From Globodera rostochiensis (lineage: Eukaryota; Nematoda; Chromadorea; Rhabditida; Heteroderidae): DNA of 64,000 nt. The notes under the pieces were generated by a model that was not told where the DNA came from, made no database searches, and saw only the letters and a program-made list of their open reading frames with translations. Shown piece after piece: positions 50,300 through 61,372 of this stretch (the stretch's first letter is position 1; each line of letters starts with the position of its first letter). A program made the position numbers and the translations under genes. The DNA lies in contig JAEVLN010000002.1 of NCBI GenBank assembly GCA_018350325.1, forward strand, positions 4,695,456 to 4,759,455. Reading direction: 5' to 3'.

Positions 50300-51285
50300 T
50301 TGAGAAGTCTAAAACAAAGAAACAATCATTACAAATTTTAATAAAAACTAATTAATTTTTTTAAATACGACAGGCGCAATTTTAGCGCACTTAAAAATAA
50401 AATCTTTAAAAGTATTATGAGGAGAGGAGAGGAAGGTCGATGAGGGTGCGGAGGGTAGGAAAAGATGTTGAGGAGGAGGAATATAAAATAGCAATAGGAA
50501 AAACTATAATTATCAAATTGTTTTAAACAAAAAAGAAAAAAATATTATTTAATCTTCATTGTTCTAAGAAAAATTTATAAAAAATATAAGATTAAAGAAA
50601 ATTTAAAATAATAACTACTCAATATTTTAAGTTTTTACTCAACCAAAAAAGGATCAAGAAAGTATAATAAATAAATAAAAATGCGGATAAATATTTTAAT
50701 AAATAGTCTAAATGCATACTGCACACAGTGCGCATGGGTATACAAGAAACTAATTTTCATTTCCGGTCTGACTTTTTTATTTTTCAAAAAACTAACCTAA
50801 AAAAGTGGATTACAAAAATTCAAAAACATTAAAAATCAATAGTAAAAAGATTAATTGTAATAAGAAAAAAATAAACTACTCAAAAATTTACGAAAATATT
50901 TCCCAACAGTAAAATAAATCCTAATACTTAAAAATAGAAATTGGTGCCATGAATTGACACTAGTCGGAAGACAACTTTTGTGTTGTCGTCTTCGTCGGTG
51001 CCATTAACGAGAAGCTTAATAAATTCTACATTACTCAATGAGAAAGCAAACAGCATGCCTATTTAAGCAGCCATAGCAATTATTTATATTACCTATTTTA
51101 TGAGAACAATGAAAAATAATAAATAAGTAATTTAATATTAAGCGATTTAAATGAAAAGCATAAAAAACGAAATATTTATTAATGTAAGTCCATTCATTCC
51201 TTTCGGAATAACGAGTCAAATAATAACAACTATTCTTTAAAGATTTAACTTAATTAAATATTTAAAAAAACAAATTTTAAACAGA
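50300..51285. other. AT-rich; purine-rich tract
   Basis: 50418-50485 is a G/A tract (GAGGAGAGGAGAGGAAGG-like). An islet at 50960-51010 is undecided. A minus frame of 62 codons at 51031-51219 is not otherwise supported. Confidence 0.4.
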
Positions 51286-51395
51286 AAACGACAACTGTTA
51301 ACTGCAGCGAGGAACTCGTTTAAACTCTGAAACGCGATATTTATTTTGTAAAATTAATCTCATTTTATAATAATTGAAAATAATTTTATATAATT
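51286..51395 (+). repeat. Dispersed repeat, copy at 51.3 kb
   Basis: Pairs with 20655-20785. See that entry. Confidence 0.75.
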
Positions 51396-51399
51396 ATAT

Positions 51400-52180
51400 T
51401 ATAATGTTAAATTTCTAGTGTAATAATTCTGCATAAATTGAAAAAAAAACTTTGATAAAGTTCCTTAAAGAACGCTTTGCTTGATATATATTTTGTAAAT
51501 TGTTTAATTCAAATATTTGCTTATTAATAATCTAATAACGCAAAGACATTTTCAAACGATTTTAGTTGCGAACTTTTCATGAATTTAAATGTTATAACAA
51601 AATATAAATTTTTATTTCAACTCTTACAAAATTGTTTCTCTTTAAAGTATAATTTTAATTGAGTACAATGATTTCATAAACGATAAACACATTACAATTT
51701 GGATAAATGTCAACACATACTTAAAAAATAAAACAAATTAGTGTAATCTATTCAATTCAATTTATGCCGGATTCCACAAAAGCATTAAAGACTTATCATA
51801 GACATATAATTTCTTTTTCACTTTTATAAAAACTACACTAACAGTTTGTAAAAAAAAATCAAATAAAAAAGTAAAAATAATATAACTTCGCTGAAAGACA
51901 ATTAAACTATGCAAAAATTTAAGCTCTAAATAAAATATTAAAACAATTTATGCTTCAGCGACTTTTCTCTTTTAATTTGGAATAAAAAATTAATTTTATG
52001 TAAAACAAAAATTAAACAATTCAATTTGGTGCAATTCCAAATCAAATTCACAAAAATTCATTTCTTTATCTTTTTTAAATTATAAAATATCAAAAAGTCT
52101 CAGAATCTATTTAAGGAAAAATGTAGTGAAAAAAAAGTAAAAACTATTAAATTAAAAAGAATGTTTAAAATAATATATCT
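51400..52180. other. AT-rich, no feature seen
   Basis: Nothing supported. Confidence 0.5.
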
Positions 52181-52187
52181 GATATAA

Positions 52188-52502
52188 CCAAAAGCTAAAA
52201 TACGGCTGCCCATTAGCAGTCCAGCCTTATTCCGTCAACTCGGGCTTAATTCCAATCAATTTTCGTCCACATTGCCGCATCGCAAAACATGCAATTCATC
52301 AATGACAGCGCTGATTGCAAGAATGCCAAAAAAAAGTTATGCAAAATTAATCATATTACTTTATTTTATAAAAAAAATGAATAAATTAATTTCACTGAAT
52401 ATTATTTACATATATCCAACAGTTCGCCTGAATATTATTTACATATATTCAACCGTTCGCGACTCTAAGGTATATTTTTTAGGCATCCAACCTTTTAATT
52501 AA
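52188..52502 (+). CDS. 104-codon plus ORF with internal 33-bp duplication
   Basis: Checked codon by codon from 52188 to TAA at 52500-52502. After an ACCAAAAG acceptor-like site it reads KIRLPISSPALFRQLGLNSN, QFSSTLPHRKTCNSSMTALI, ARMPKKSYAKLIILLYFIKK and two copies of NIIYIY(P/S)TVR. The first half is in a GC-richer island. The longest stop-free stretch on the A-rich strand that I verified. Basic with one hydrophobic segment, which might suggest a targeting or membrane region. Confidence 0.43.
   Translation, partial: PKAKIRLPISSPALFRQLGLNSNQFSSTLPHRKTCNSSMTALIARMPKKSYAKLIILLYFIKKMNKLISLNIIYIYPTVRLNIIYIYSTVRDSKVYFLGIQPFN
52395..52460 (+). repeat. 33-bp tandem duplication inside an ORF
   Basis: CTGAATATTATTTACATATA is repeated at exactly 33 bp, adding 11 residues without breaking frame. 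Confidence 0.95.
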
Positions 52503-52801
52503 TTTGCCTCCTCTGACTTTATTAAAATATTAATTTTTTCGAACGTTTAAATGTTCAAACCAATGTAGTGGTTTCTATTTAAATTTTTTTTTGGTTTTGT
52601 TTCTACCAAACGTGATTTTTATTGTGCTAGCTACAACGAAAATTTACAATACTGAATACTGAATAAAGTTGGCGTTTTTGTGACCGACTAATTTTTATTG
52701 CATTCATTAAAAAGTTTATTTAAAGTATTGCGGAGTGCCTGCCAGAATAATAATTTTTCTTGCCGTTTTTAATTACTATAACTAATATTGAGTTTTTTTC
52801 A

Positions 52802-52961
52802 TATTAATACTTTTGTTAACATATGTCTTTTTGTTATTATTATGCTTGATTGAGTCGCAAGATCGGCGCAATCGCGATTTACTGCCGGCTCCCAACAATT
52901 ATGTTCATCGGTGTATGGGTTCTGGTATAATAACAGTATATTATTGTAAAATTTTTCTTAA
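52802..52961 (-). CDS. Candidate minus exon, 52 codons
   Basis: Reads YQNPYTDEHNCWEPAVNRDC then ADLATQSSIIITKRHML to TGA. Acidic, two Cys, one Trp, looks extracellular. The plus strand has a T-rich hydrophobic frame over the same island that I discount. Orientation fits the block. Confidence 0.33.
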
Positions 52962-52964
52962 TCA

Positions 52965-53900
52965 CTTTCCATTCTTAATTTCCGCGATTTTCATTTGGTC
53001 TTCCATTTTCCGTCAGAATTAATTATGAAATATTAACGACTTTAATCTTTATTGCATTTTTTAAATTATTCAGTGTTATTTTTAATATTCTAATTCCAGT
53101 ATATGTAATGCATCATAATACTCAAAATATTAAGTAGTTATTATTTTAGAATTTATTAATGTACTCTAATACTTTTTGTAAATTTATCTTGGGATATTAA
53201 AATAAAATAATATTTTTTACTTTATAAAGTTCTTTTTAAAAGTTTAATAACAATAGTTTACACATGCATTTTGTATTATTTCATAGTGTCAAATTGTCTT
53301 ATGCGTATTGTCGTCATAATCAAAAATGAATATAGATAAATATTTGCGTTATGAATAATTTGTTGATATTGGCTTTAATGGTTTCCTGAAATTAGATTAT
53401 CAGGTTTATTTTTGCATTGATGTTTATTCTTTTCTACTATTTAGAGTACATTTGTTATAATGAATTATATTTATAATTTACTTTGTTATTAAATTCTTCC
53501 ACGTTGTCTAATTAATGGTAATTGTTATTAAACAAATTAATTTTCTTTTTTCTCTCACTATCTTATCATAAAAATATTTTTTAGGCTTTCAACAAATAAA
53601 TATAATTAAATATAATTTTAATTAAAATTAAATTATTTTATTCATTAGACGATTTAAAGGTATTAATATTTAATATCGGTCTTAAGAGTGTCGTCTCCCA
53701 CAAAATATGTGTGTTGTATGAAACAAAGCGAGTGTTTGTTTTAGCACTGGCTGGTAAATCCTTTCTTTAAGTATTCATATTTATTACAATTTTATGTTCG
53801 GATAAAAATGAATTTTTATAATATTTTATTATTTGATTATTATATTCAGGTGTTTTGCTACATAAAAAGCAAATAGATAAGCATTCTATGCAGATTTTTT
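52965..53900. other. AT-rich, one islet
   Basis: Minus PVLKQTLALFHTTHIFCGRR then HS and TAA near 53692-53765 may be a small exon. Otherwise empty. Confidence 0.35.
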
Positions 53901-53901
53901 A

Positions 53902-54174
53902 TTAAATAACTTGAAATCCACGTTTTTCCTGATCATGGTAAAATGCAACGATACATTTGTCTTTTTTAGACATTGGGTGACTTCCAAAATTTTGGCTTCT
54001 CCCGTAAATTTTTAAGGAGCGACCTAAGCCGCCCTTTTGTTCAACGATACCGATAACTTTTTGTCGTTCCAAATTTATTGGCGTAATATTAATTGTTATT
54101 TTTATTTTGCTAATTTTTATTTTTGTATGAGTACCTTTTTTTACAGAAATTTTACATACTTTAATTTGATTCGT
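53902..54174 (-). CDS. 90-codon minus ORF with ParA-like glycine-rich motif
   Basis: Checked codon by codon to TAA (53902-53904). After a Lys/Ile-rich start, residues 37-55 read RQKVIGIVEQKGGLGRSLK, then IYGRSQNFGSHPMSKKDKC and FYHDQEKRGFQVI. KVIxIxxQKGGxGxS is the deviant Walker A signature of ParA/MinD ATPases (usually KGGVGKTT). Here the catalytic Lys is Arg and the second Thr is Leu, and no downstream Walker B is visible. It could be a broken fragment or convergence. The orientation fits the block and the motif sits in its GC-richest part. Confidence 0.38.
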   Translation of the reverse strand, partial: TNQIKVCKISVKKGTHTKIKISKIKITINITPINLERQKVIGIVEQKGGLGRSLKIYGRSQNFGSHPMSKKDKCIVAFYHDQEKRGFQVI

Positions 54175-54288
54175 TTAATTAAAGAATCTTGCTTCCTAGT
54201 TTTAGCCAAAAAAGAAGTATAAGAACATCGCAAAGATTTATACTCAATTTTGATTTTAATTAGAGTTTATACGTTGCTCAGTATTAGT

Positions 54289-54423
54289 TTATTTTATTGC
54301 TTGGGCAAGGACCACATTGTCACTGTCGTCACCATTCTCTTGGTCGATCATAATGATAAAAACTTTGATTTTTGAAAAAAATTTACAATAAACGTATATT
54401 TTAATTAAACTCTTATTTAAATA
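54289..54423 (-). CDS. 44-codon minus ORF, acidic C-terminus
   Basis: Checked codon by codon to TAA (54289-54291). The GC-richer end reads MIDQENGDDSDNVVLAQAIK. An ATG here (54349-54351) would give a 20-residue peptide, so a terminal exon is likelier. About 115 bp upstream, on minus, of the ParA-like ORF. Confidence 0.33.
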   Translation of the reverse strand, partial: YLNKSLIKIYVYCKFFSKIKVFIIMIDQENGDDSDNVVLAQAIK

Positions 54424-54644
54424 TTATTTATAAATCATATTTGAGCGGATGATCAAACAAATATTTAAATAATGAAAAAGCAACAGCTAAAAATAAGTGC
54501 TTAAAATTAGTTTTTACAAAGACTAAATATCAACTACCGCAAAGCGTCAGATGTGCACACCCAAAAATAAAATGAAAATTGTAACAAATTTAATTAATTC
54601 GATTTATTCATTTTATTAAATTAAATTTTCAGCTTATTTCAATG

Positions 54645-54765
54645 TTATCCATATAATTTTCGCTGTTTAATTTGTGCAGTGTCGGGTCTTTCGCGCTCTC
54701 TCGACTTTATTGCCCGGGGGCGGGGGCAGGGGCGAGCCGCCACCTCGTAGTAATAAATAAAGTAT
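54645..54765 (-). CDS. GC-rich islet, Arg/Pro-rich minus frame
   Basis: Minus YYEVAARPCPRPRAIKSRER then ERPDTAQIKQRKLYG to TAA. GC about 65 % at its core (GGGGGCGGGGGCAGGGGC on plus). Open on plus too. Possibly regulatory or repeat instead of coding. Confidence 0.22.
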
Positions 54766-54861
54766 AAAGTTATATCGTAAATTGTTTAAAATTTGTTAAC
54801 TTCTCATATTTAACTAATTGTTTAATGAATTGCTTTTAAAAATTAACAAAGGTCGAGCTGA

Positions 54862-55170
54862 CTTTTTTTTCTTTACACAGTCTTTTTATTCTCTATTTTA
54901 ACTTATGTCAAACATTTTTACAGTGTAAAAGTTGCCCGCCTTGGTGATGAAGGGTGGCCAGTTTTTTTACTTGTCGATTTTTATGGTTGTAAATTTTCTT
55001 TTATTGAATTTTCCTTAAAGAATTTTCATAACCTAAATATGGACTTCAGAAAAAACCCAAAATATGTATTTAATATTCAAATTTTATTTAAACTCATCAC
55101 AGGAAACCACTCGGTAGCCATTACAAATCTGCAATACCTGAAATTTGAAAAACGCGTTCTCTCGACTTAG
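54862..55170 (+). CDS. 102-codon plus ORF, terminal exon of about 82 codons
   Basis: Checked codon by codon to TAG (55168-55170). A strong acceptor CATTTTTACAG at 54922 gives KVARLGDEGWPVFLLVDFYG, CKFSFIEFSLKNFHNLNMDF, KNPKYVFNIQILFKLITGNH and SVAITNLQYLKFEKRVLST. It is on the T-rich strand, against block polarity, so length is less compelling, but the splice site and varied composition support it. No domain recognised. Confidence 0.37.
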   Translation, partial: LFFLYTVFLFSILTYVKHFYSVKVARLGDEGWPVFLLVDFYGCKFSFIEFSLKNFHNLNMDFRKNPKYVFNIQILFKLITGNHSVAITNLQYLKFEKRVLST

Positions 55171-55174
55171 GTGC

Positions 55175-57185
55175 CAATCACTTTTTGCTGAGATTTCATT
55201 TAAATGATCCAATGTTTTTATCCATCTCAAAGTTTGAGACTTTCATTCTGATTGAAGAGATGCTTAATGTATGTTGGGTAAAGAAATTGTTATAACATTA
55301 GTAATAAAATTTGTAACTTAAGGCGCATAAATCAATTAATTTTTGATAAAATTTCCTCTTTTTGGGGGCGTAGGTAATTTAATCCTTCTCTTTTCAAGTC
55401 ATTTTTAAATTTTTTTTTATGAAGCCACTGAAAACTTTAGAATAGTAAAAATCTTTATGATTTACATTGATTTTTTAGTGTTTGTTAGCTAGGACCGAAC
55501 GTTTTTTTAATTTTTTCATTAATTTTTAAATGATAAAAATTAAAAGTTTAAAACTGCTAATGTATGTACCGTTATCATTTCTTCTAATTTTAATTGATAA
55601 ATTAAATTTCTTATAATTTTAAATTTAATTTATACCTTGCACCTTTTTTATTTATTTGAAGTTAATGCAGATCAGGGATGGGGCGAGATTCATTAGCTAC
55701 CTGTTTGTGCTGGGCGGATTGCTCATTTCCGTCATGTTTTGACTATTTTTTTTATCTTATGTTTAATAATTATATCCTTTTTCGCGGTCAACTTTTTAAT
55801 CTCACGTTTTCATTAAACCGCTGCAAAAATCTTTAAAGTTAAATATTGAATCCTTTTCATACTGATAAAATCTTGCTTGATTTATTATTGTAATTCTCAA
55901 CAATTGCCAACTAAATATTGACATGACAATAATTATTTTATTCAATTTCTATTTTTTTGCTAATTCACCATACACTCTGGATTTTTGGTTTTGTTGAATC
56001 GCTGGAGGAGGCCTTTTAAATTGTTGTCATTAATTTTAAAGATTAAAAATTAAGTTTAAAAAAATTAAATTTATGTAAGTTTATCTCAAATAATTAATTG
56101 ATGAAATATTGTAGAAGTTATCAATTTTTATTTAACATATTCATCATTTTTTCCAAAAGATGCACACCTTTTATATGGACAGAGCACCTGGGGGCTGCTG
56201 GGTACACATGTCTAGGCTATAATGAAAACATTTATTTGTCTTTAATGTAAAAATTAATAATAAATATTTGCTAGCATATTACTTTTTGCAAAATTAATTA
56301 TATATCAGGTTATAAAAATTTGTATTTTTTATAAACAGGATAACCCGTAATATTTTACTGATTACCGCTTTAATATTTTTTGTTTAGATCGTTACTTCTT
56401 GAACAACATATAACCCATATTATATTTATTATATATAATAGCGTGTATATCATAAACATTTACCTCAATTAATTTAAATGCAATGCATTGCTTTTTTTTG
56501 AACAACGTCCCGGTTTAACGCGACCATGGATTATCGTTTGCGGCGGGTCATCTAAGATGTCGTGTGCAACTCGTTTTCTTTATCCAATTTTACGTTGAGC
56601 TCGACCAGTTCAACGTTCTTATCTTTTTAGATAATTAAAATTAAATGTTAAGGTTGCTTTATTTTAAGATGCTTGCTCACACAAAATGTTTTAAAAATCT
56701 ATTTATTTTTTACAGTCAATAATTTTATTATTAAAATGTTTAATTTTTACAATATTTACTATTAATATTAAAATTATTTGTTGCTCTTCCTAAAAAATTT
56801 TCATTTTTTAAACTCAAATTGTGCGAGTTAGACTTTTATTTCATTTGAGTTATTTGGTGAGAAATAACATTTTTAAATTATTTAAAAAAAGAATGGATTG
56901 TTATTTATAACTTTAATAGAAAATCAGTACATATATTAGTATTATGCGTTTATTTTCGGTCCCAAATCAAGACTCTAGCAATCGACCCAGCACGGCAAAT
57001 AACTACTAATGAAGCTTGACTAATTTTTGACGAAGATAATTTAATAAATTTTATTTTTGTATTGGAATTTCTTATTTATTTCGCATTTTTATTTAAAAGC
57101 GCTTATCGACTTAATAAGTTTTTTGTAAGCGTTTTCCAGCAAATGTTTTATGGCAATTGTTAATGTCAAATGGTTTTGGCACTTA
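55175..57185. other. AT-rich, few islets
   Basis: Islet 55672-55738 behind TTAATGCAG reads IRDGARFISYLFVLGGLLIS on plus, a membrane-helix-like exon candidate without a clear donor. Islets at 56180-56210 and 56510-56570 are undecided. The rest is empty. Confidence 0.35.
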
Positions 57186-57190
57186 CAAAT

Positions 57191-57773
57191 TAGGGTTACA
57201 GGGATCATCGAAAATCAGAATCAGTACCTTGAAATAAATTTCAAATTCAGGGCAAAAAATCAGTACAATTTACAATGGGCTCCAAAATCTAAAGTTGTTT
57301 TTTCGCATGCAATGTGTGCTTTTTAATCAGCCGCCGAAAATTTTTTGAATTTTTGGCAGAATTTGTAAAGATTTGTTCCAAAAAATTTCCCACCGGAAGA
57401 AATTTTTGCTCAGAATACACTTTGTTTTGTAAAGATTTTTTGCTCCTTTTGCTTCGACGCCCGTTTTTTTGATTGCAGAAATTATAAAACTGCGTACTAA
57501 AATAGATAATGCTCAGCGTCTCAGGGGGAAGGATATTGTGATAACATTAATTTGGTCATAGATTCCGATTTTGTGTGAATTAATTCAAATCGTTTTCAAT
57601 TTGCAATAAAATCGGGTCTAGGACGTGATAACGATTTTGCGTAAGCTTTTCGAACTCCCACCCCTCATAACCATATCCTAACCATTCACACTTCCATTGA
57701 ATTTTGTTGACTTATGTATATAATATCGATAACCATCGCAAATTTCCCCTTTCCAACTTTTATTGTAACCCTG
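57191..57773. mobile_element. Possible decayed inverted-repeat element
   Basis: AGGGTTACA at the left and TGTAACCCT at the right are inverted, and the interior has CCGCCGAAAATTTTTTGAAT and other moderately GC-rich repeat-like sequence. No target duplication, so boundaries may be accidental. Confidence 0.3.
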
Positions 57774-57789
57774 CTGGGGAGGGGGCTGG

Positions 57790-58935
57790 GGCAATGAATA
57801 ACTTTTCTATACATTGCAGAAATAAATAAAAAGTGAACTGTTTTTTTAGAATATTAATTTTGTTTTTATTTTAAGTTTAAATTATTATTTGTTATTATAT
57901 ATAAATTTATTTGTTACTTTATTAACCGCTTAAAGTTTATTTTTGTTTAAAATTGCATTCATTTCTTTATATTTCCAAGTGATAAAATAAATTTTCTCGT
58001 TATTTATATATCTGCAACGTTGTTATTATAATATAAATTTTAAGTATTGAATTTAGGAATTTTTTTTAAAAGTTGTTTTTAATTAAAGATTGTTCTGTGT
58101 TAATTAATATACAGTTTTTTCGTAAAGATCAACGGAAAACACTACCACTTAACAGCAGTTTAATGTTTAGAATATTAGAACTTTTACTATTCATTTTAAA
58201 TTACAAAAGACATTTTTATTTTAACAAAATTGTATTTCTGTTTTTATTGAACTTATATATTGTATGATTTGATAAATCTCAGAATTTTTAACGAGAAATT
58301 TTTTGCCATTTGTTAATTGACCGCTCTATCACAGCAATCAGATACTTGTAATCTCACCAGTTTTTTATTAAACGTTGAGAACTGTATTCTTTATTTTTTA
58401 AAGAATAAATGCATTACGTGATAAGATGTTAAAATTTAATTTTTATTGATGTTCCTTTTTTCAATATGAAGAAAACATTTGGGTATTAACGCATCCTATT
58501 TTTAATAGATTAAGACATTATTTCATTTGTTGATTTTAAAAAAATTACAATAGGTTATATGGAATTTTTAGAAAGGAGTGGTTTGTTCCCTGAGCTTTGA
58601 AAACCTGAGGGTTTGAAGCCAATTTACCATCATCGTGACAAAGTCTTCCGGCCTTGAGCGCAAATGCAGAAATTTATTATTTTTTACACTTCAGATATAT
58701 TCACCTTCAATACTTTTTAATGAATATAAGTTTAATTTACTTTTCGATATTTTTCATTTCTTACATTAGAAAAATTAACTAATATAAACTTTTATTTATT
58801 TTTTATAAAGAAATATTGATTTAGTTAATAATTATTTTTCTATTTTACATATTTGAGTTTAATTTATTCATAATATTTGCTTCTGATAAATAATGTTTTT
58901 TATTAAACTTATATATAGTAATGATTCGTTGAATA
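57790..58935. other. AT-rich, no gene called
   Basis: A T-rich plus frame at 58073-58267 is discounted. An islet at 58590-58660 is undecided. Confidence 0.4.
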
Positions 58936-58940
58936 TAAAT

Positions 58941-59210
58941 TTAGAAAATTGTAAACAAGAAGCGGAAAACCATTTGTAGAACATTATTTTGTTTGGGTTT
59001 AATATTGGTATTTAAATTAAATATTTCAATATATTTTTTATGGCGTTGTGGTTTATATCCACGTTTTTCATAAAATTTTGTGACTTGAACAAACGCTTTA
59101 TTTGGATTCATAAGATCTAGATCATGGCTACACAAAAACGATGAAAATTTGTAAAAATCAAATAAATGTTTTAATTTAAGTTGGTAGCTGCTTTTAAGGT
59201 TTATTTGAGT
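58941..59210 (-). CDS. 89-codon minus ORF, function unknown
   Basis: Checked codon by codon from 59210 to a stop at the low end, on the stop-dense strand. Reads SSYQLKLKHLFDFYKFSSFL, then CSHDLDLMNPNKAFVQVTKF, YEKRGYKPQRHKKYIEIFNL. An ATG (LDLM) lies in the middle. The last 15 codons (LQMVFRFLFTIF) are in sequence shared with 1692-2024 and are probably repeat. FYEKRGYKPQR loosely recalls FYHDQEKRGFQ in the 54-kb ORF. Confidence 0.42.
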   Translation of the reverse strand, partial: TQINLKSSYQLKLKHLFDFYKFSSFLCSHDLDLMNPNKAFVQVTKFYEKRGYKPQRHKKYIEIFNLNTNIKPKQNNVLQMVFRFLFTIF

Positions 59211-59236
59211 TTATTACTGGATTTAGCAACTACTTA

Positions 59237-59335
59237 AATTTTGTAAATTTATATGAAGTTTCTCTATCTGTTTATTAATAATAATGGGTCATACCCTATT
59301 GCTGGGTGCTCTTCAAATGTTTATTTCATTAAAAT
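59237..59335 (+). repeat. Dispersed repeat copy (pairs with 63237-63355)
   Basis: TTTTGTAAATTTATA, CTCTATCTGTTTATTAATA, ATGGG and AAATGTTTATT occur in order in both. The 63-kb copy has about 30 extra GC-richer bases in the middle. Confidence 0.8.
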
Positions 59336-59404
59336 TTAATATTTGTACATCGTAATTAAAAAAATGAAGACTAGAATTGAGAAGTGTTTATTTTTCATAT
59401 AAAA

Positions 59405-59548
59405 TTAACTAGCACTCAATGGGCACGGCTGCGTGTATTGGTCACAGCCCAACAACGCGGACGCTTCTTTCCAACCATCATTGCAGGCCAATGCATTGCG
59501 GCGCCAGTCCAAAAAAACAATAATGTGAAAGTGTAAAAGCTGCATACT
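59405..59548 (-). CDS. 46-residue Cys-containing minus ORF from ATG
   Basis: Checked codon by codon: ATG at 59543-59545, MQLLHFHIIVFLDWRRNALA, then CNDGWKEASALLGCDQYTQP and CPLSAS, TAA at 59405-59407. A hydrophobic N-terminus followed by a short region with three cysteines could be a small secreted peptide. Alternatively it is the exon after 59592-59756, 44 bp away. No family recognised. Confidence 0.4.
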   Translation of the reverse strand, partial: SMQLLHFHIIVFLDWRRNALACNDGWKEASALLGCDQYTQPCPLSAS

Positions 59549-59591
59549 TTAACTTTTATTTAATGCCGCTCCAATTTATAATTAATTTCAA

Positions 59592-59756
59592 TTACGGGCT
59601 TATTTTTATTGGCCAGGCCTTTTGCCAGATTTGCATTCTCCATTCAGCGATGTCTAACAACCGCCGTCTTAGAATTCCAATGGTGTGGAATTCAGCAATA
59701 ATGCCGTTGCCGCCAAGCTTTGATTTCACGAATGCTCGGGACACTGCATATTTTTG
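59592..59756 (-). CDS. 54-codon minus exon, function unknown
   Basis: Checked codon by codon to TAA (59592-59594). Reads YAVSRAFVKSKLGGNGIIAE, then FHTIGILRRRLLDIAEWRMQ and IWQKAWPIKISP. Amphipathic helical second half. A 72-codon ATG frame on plus overlaps (59563-59781) and cannot be excluded, but polarity and neighbouring minus ORFs favour this one. Confidence 0.4.
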   Translation of the reverse strand, partial: QKYAVSRAFVKSKLGGNGIIAEFHTIGILRRRLLDIAEWRMQIWQKAWPIKISP

Positions 59757-59799
59757 TTATTCTACTACTTTTTCTTGTTGACCACCATTTTGAAAATAT

Positions 59800-61365
59800 A
59801 TTTGTCGTAAAGAAGAAAATTTCATAACGCCTTCCACAACAAGAGCTACTTTAGTAAATTACAAATAATATTATATTTTAAATTTAATATATGGCATAGC
59901 TCGTTTTTTAGTAGAAACTTTTATATAAATATTATTTTACCATTTTTTAATTAAATACTATGATTTGTTTATATTGTAATTATTATTAATTTTTAATATT
60001 ATGATTATTTTTTTTAAATGTTGATTTTTAAACTTTAAAATAACCAGATCAACAATCCTTTTTTTGTAAGTTCAAATCATTAATCAAAAATTTAATGTTT
60101 CATTATTTTTGAAATAAAACTTTACATTTTAAGTTTATTAAATAAATTAAATTTTTGCGTGCTTTTGTCAAACTTTTTAGAAAATCAATTTTTATGTATT
60201 GCCATTCATATAAAAATTAAATTTTTCATTAAATTAGTATTTCTTAATTTTTCAACCCAATAAAACATAGGCACTCAACTTTGCATAAAAAATACTATTA
60301 AAAATTTAAGCCAAATCATAGCTTTTCAAAAATTTTCCCAAAAGTGCCCATTGAGTATAAATCACTTTTTCCAAATCGATCTGACCCAAACCATTCTTAA
60401 TATGTGATTGGGGAAGTAATTCTAAAATTATATCAAAAAAGGGAAGGCTCATATCATTTTATTCTAATTTATGGCCCTTCAAATTTCTCCAAAAAGACCA
60501 ATAAGTATTTTTTTATTCTGCTCTTTTGCCTTTTGTAATTACATATTTTTTATTTTTTTGCATTTATTTTGAACTAACATAAAGCTTAAAATTAGAAATA
60601 TAAGAACAATCTAATTTTTACATTTATATTAATGTAGGACATTGCCCTTCAGACTAATATTTACGTGTGCCCATGGTATAATCTGATGCTACCGTTTAAG
60701 TTGCTTATTTACTTTTTTGTTCTTTTCTTAGGGTTTGTTATTTAATTTTTTTCTCCCGCAATATTTAACAAAAATTAAACTTTTTTACATTCATGTCACG
60801 TTGGCTTTTCTTTCAGCTTTCGGGTACGTTGTTTTGGCACTTGGCCAGCAGTTAAAATACCTTATAATTTCTCTTTAATTATTAATATTTCTATAGCCAC
60901 TTCATAAGACGAAAATGAGACTTTGCTTTAAAATATGGCTATCAAAGAACTGTATTAATTATAGCTTTTGTTTTTTCAAAAATTTTTATAATTGTCATTT
61001 TGAGAATTTTAAATTTATATATTTTTTGATCGCACTACACAATTAAAACTTACTTTATTTCTGCTTAAAATTGTCATTAATAAAGTTGCGCTAATGAGTA
61101 TATGAAATAATTGTTAATAATTTATTTTACAATTGGAATTCAAATGCTGGCAGACATTTCAGTTTAGTTTAATATTGTTTTTTATTTCTGGACGTGCTTC
61201 ACTGATTAAATTCTGAATTATTTATTATTTATAATTCTCAAACGAACCTTTTGGTTCATCAGTTAAATATATAAATTTTTTAAATTAAAACTATCTATCA
61301 ATAAAAATTCTCAAAGACGAAGGCCTGTTATGGTGCTAATTGTGCAAGCATTGATTTTAAATTTA
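59800..61365. other. AT-rich; one distant inverted pair
   Basis: ACTCAATGGGCAC (59413-59425) and GTGCCCATTGAGT (60342-60354) are inverted 13-mers about 920 bp apart. No other sign of an element. No gene seen. Confidence 0.4.
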
Positions 61366-61372
61366 TATTTTT

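Noticed and set aside
52813..53022. Plus ORF with a signal-peptide-like start
   Set aside because: The hydrophobic start comes from a T-rich tract with no ATG. The minus frame over the GC islet is more protein-like and fits block polarity.
53902..54174. Functional bacterial ParA or plasmid sequence
   Set aside because: The active-site Lys is replaced, no Walker B or partner gene follows, and flanking DNA is like the rest of the window.
57191..57773. Confident hAT call from AGGGTTACA ends
   Set aside because: Only nine inverted bases and no 8-bp duplication, so kept only as a low-confidence element.
59413..60354. Element bounded by inverted ACTCAATGGGCAC
   Set aside because: A single 13-bp inverted pair 920 bp apart with no duplication. 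One end lies inside a coding-like frame. Chance cannot be excluded.
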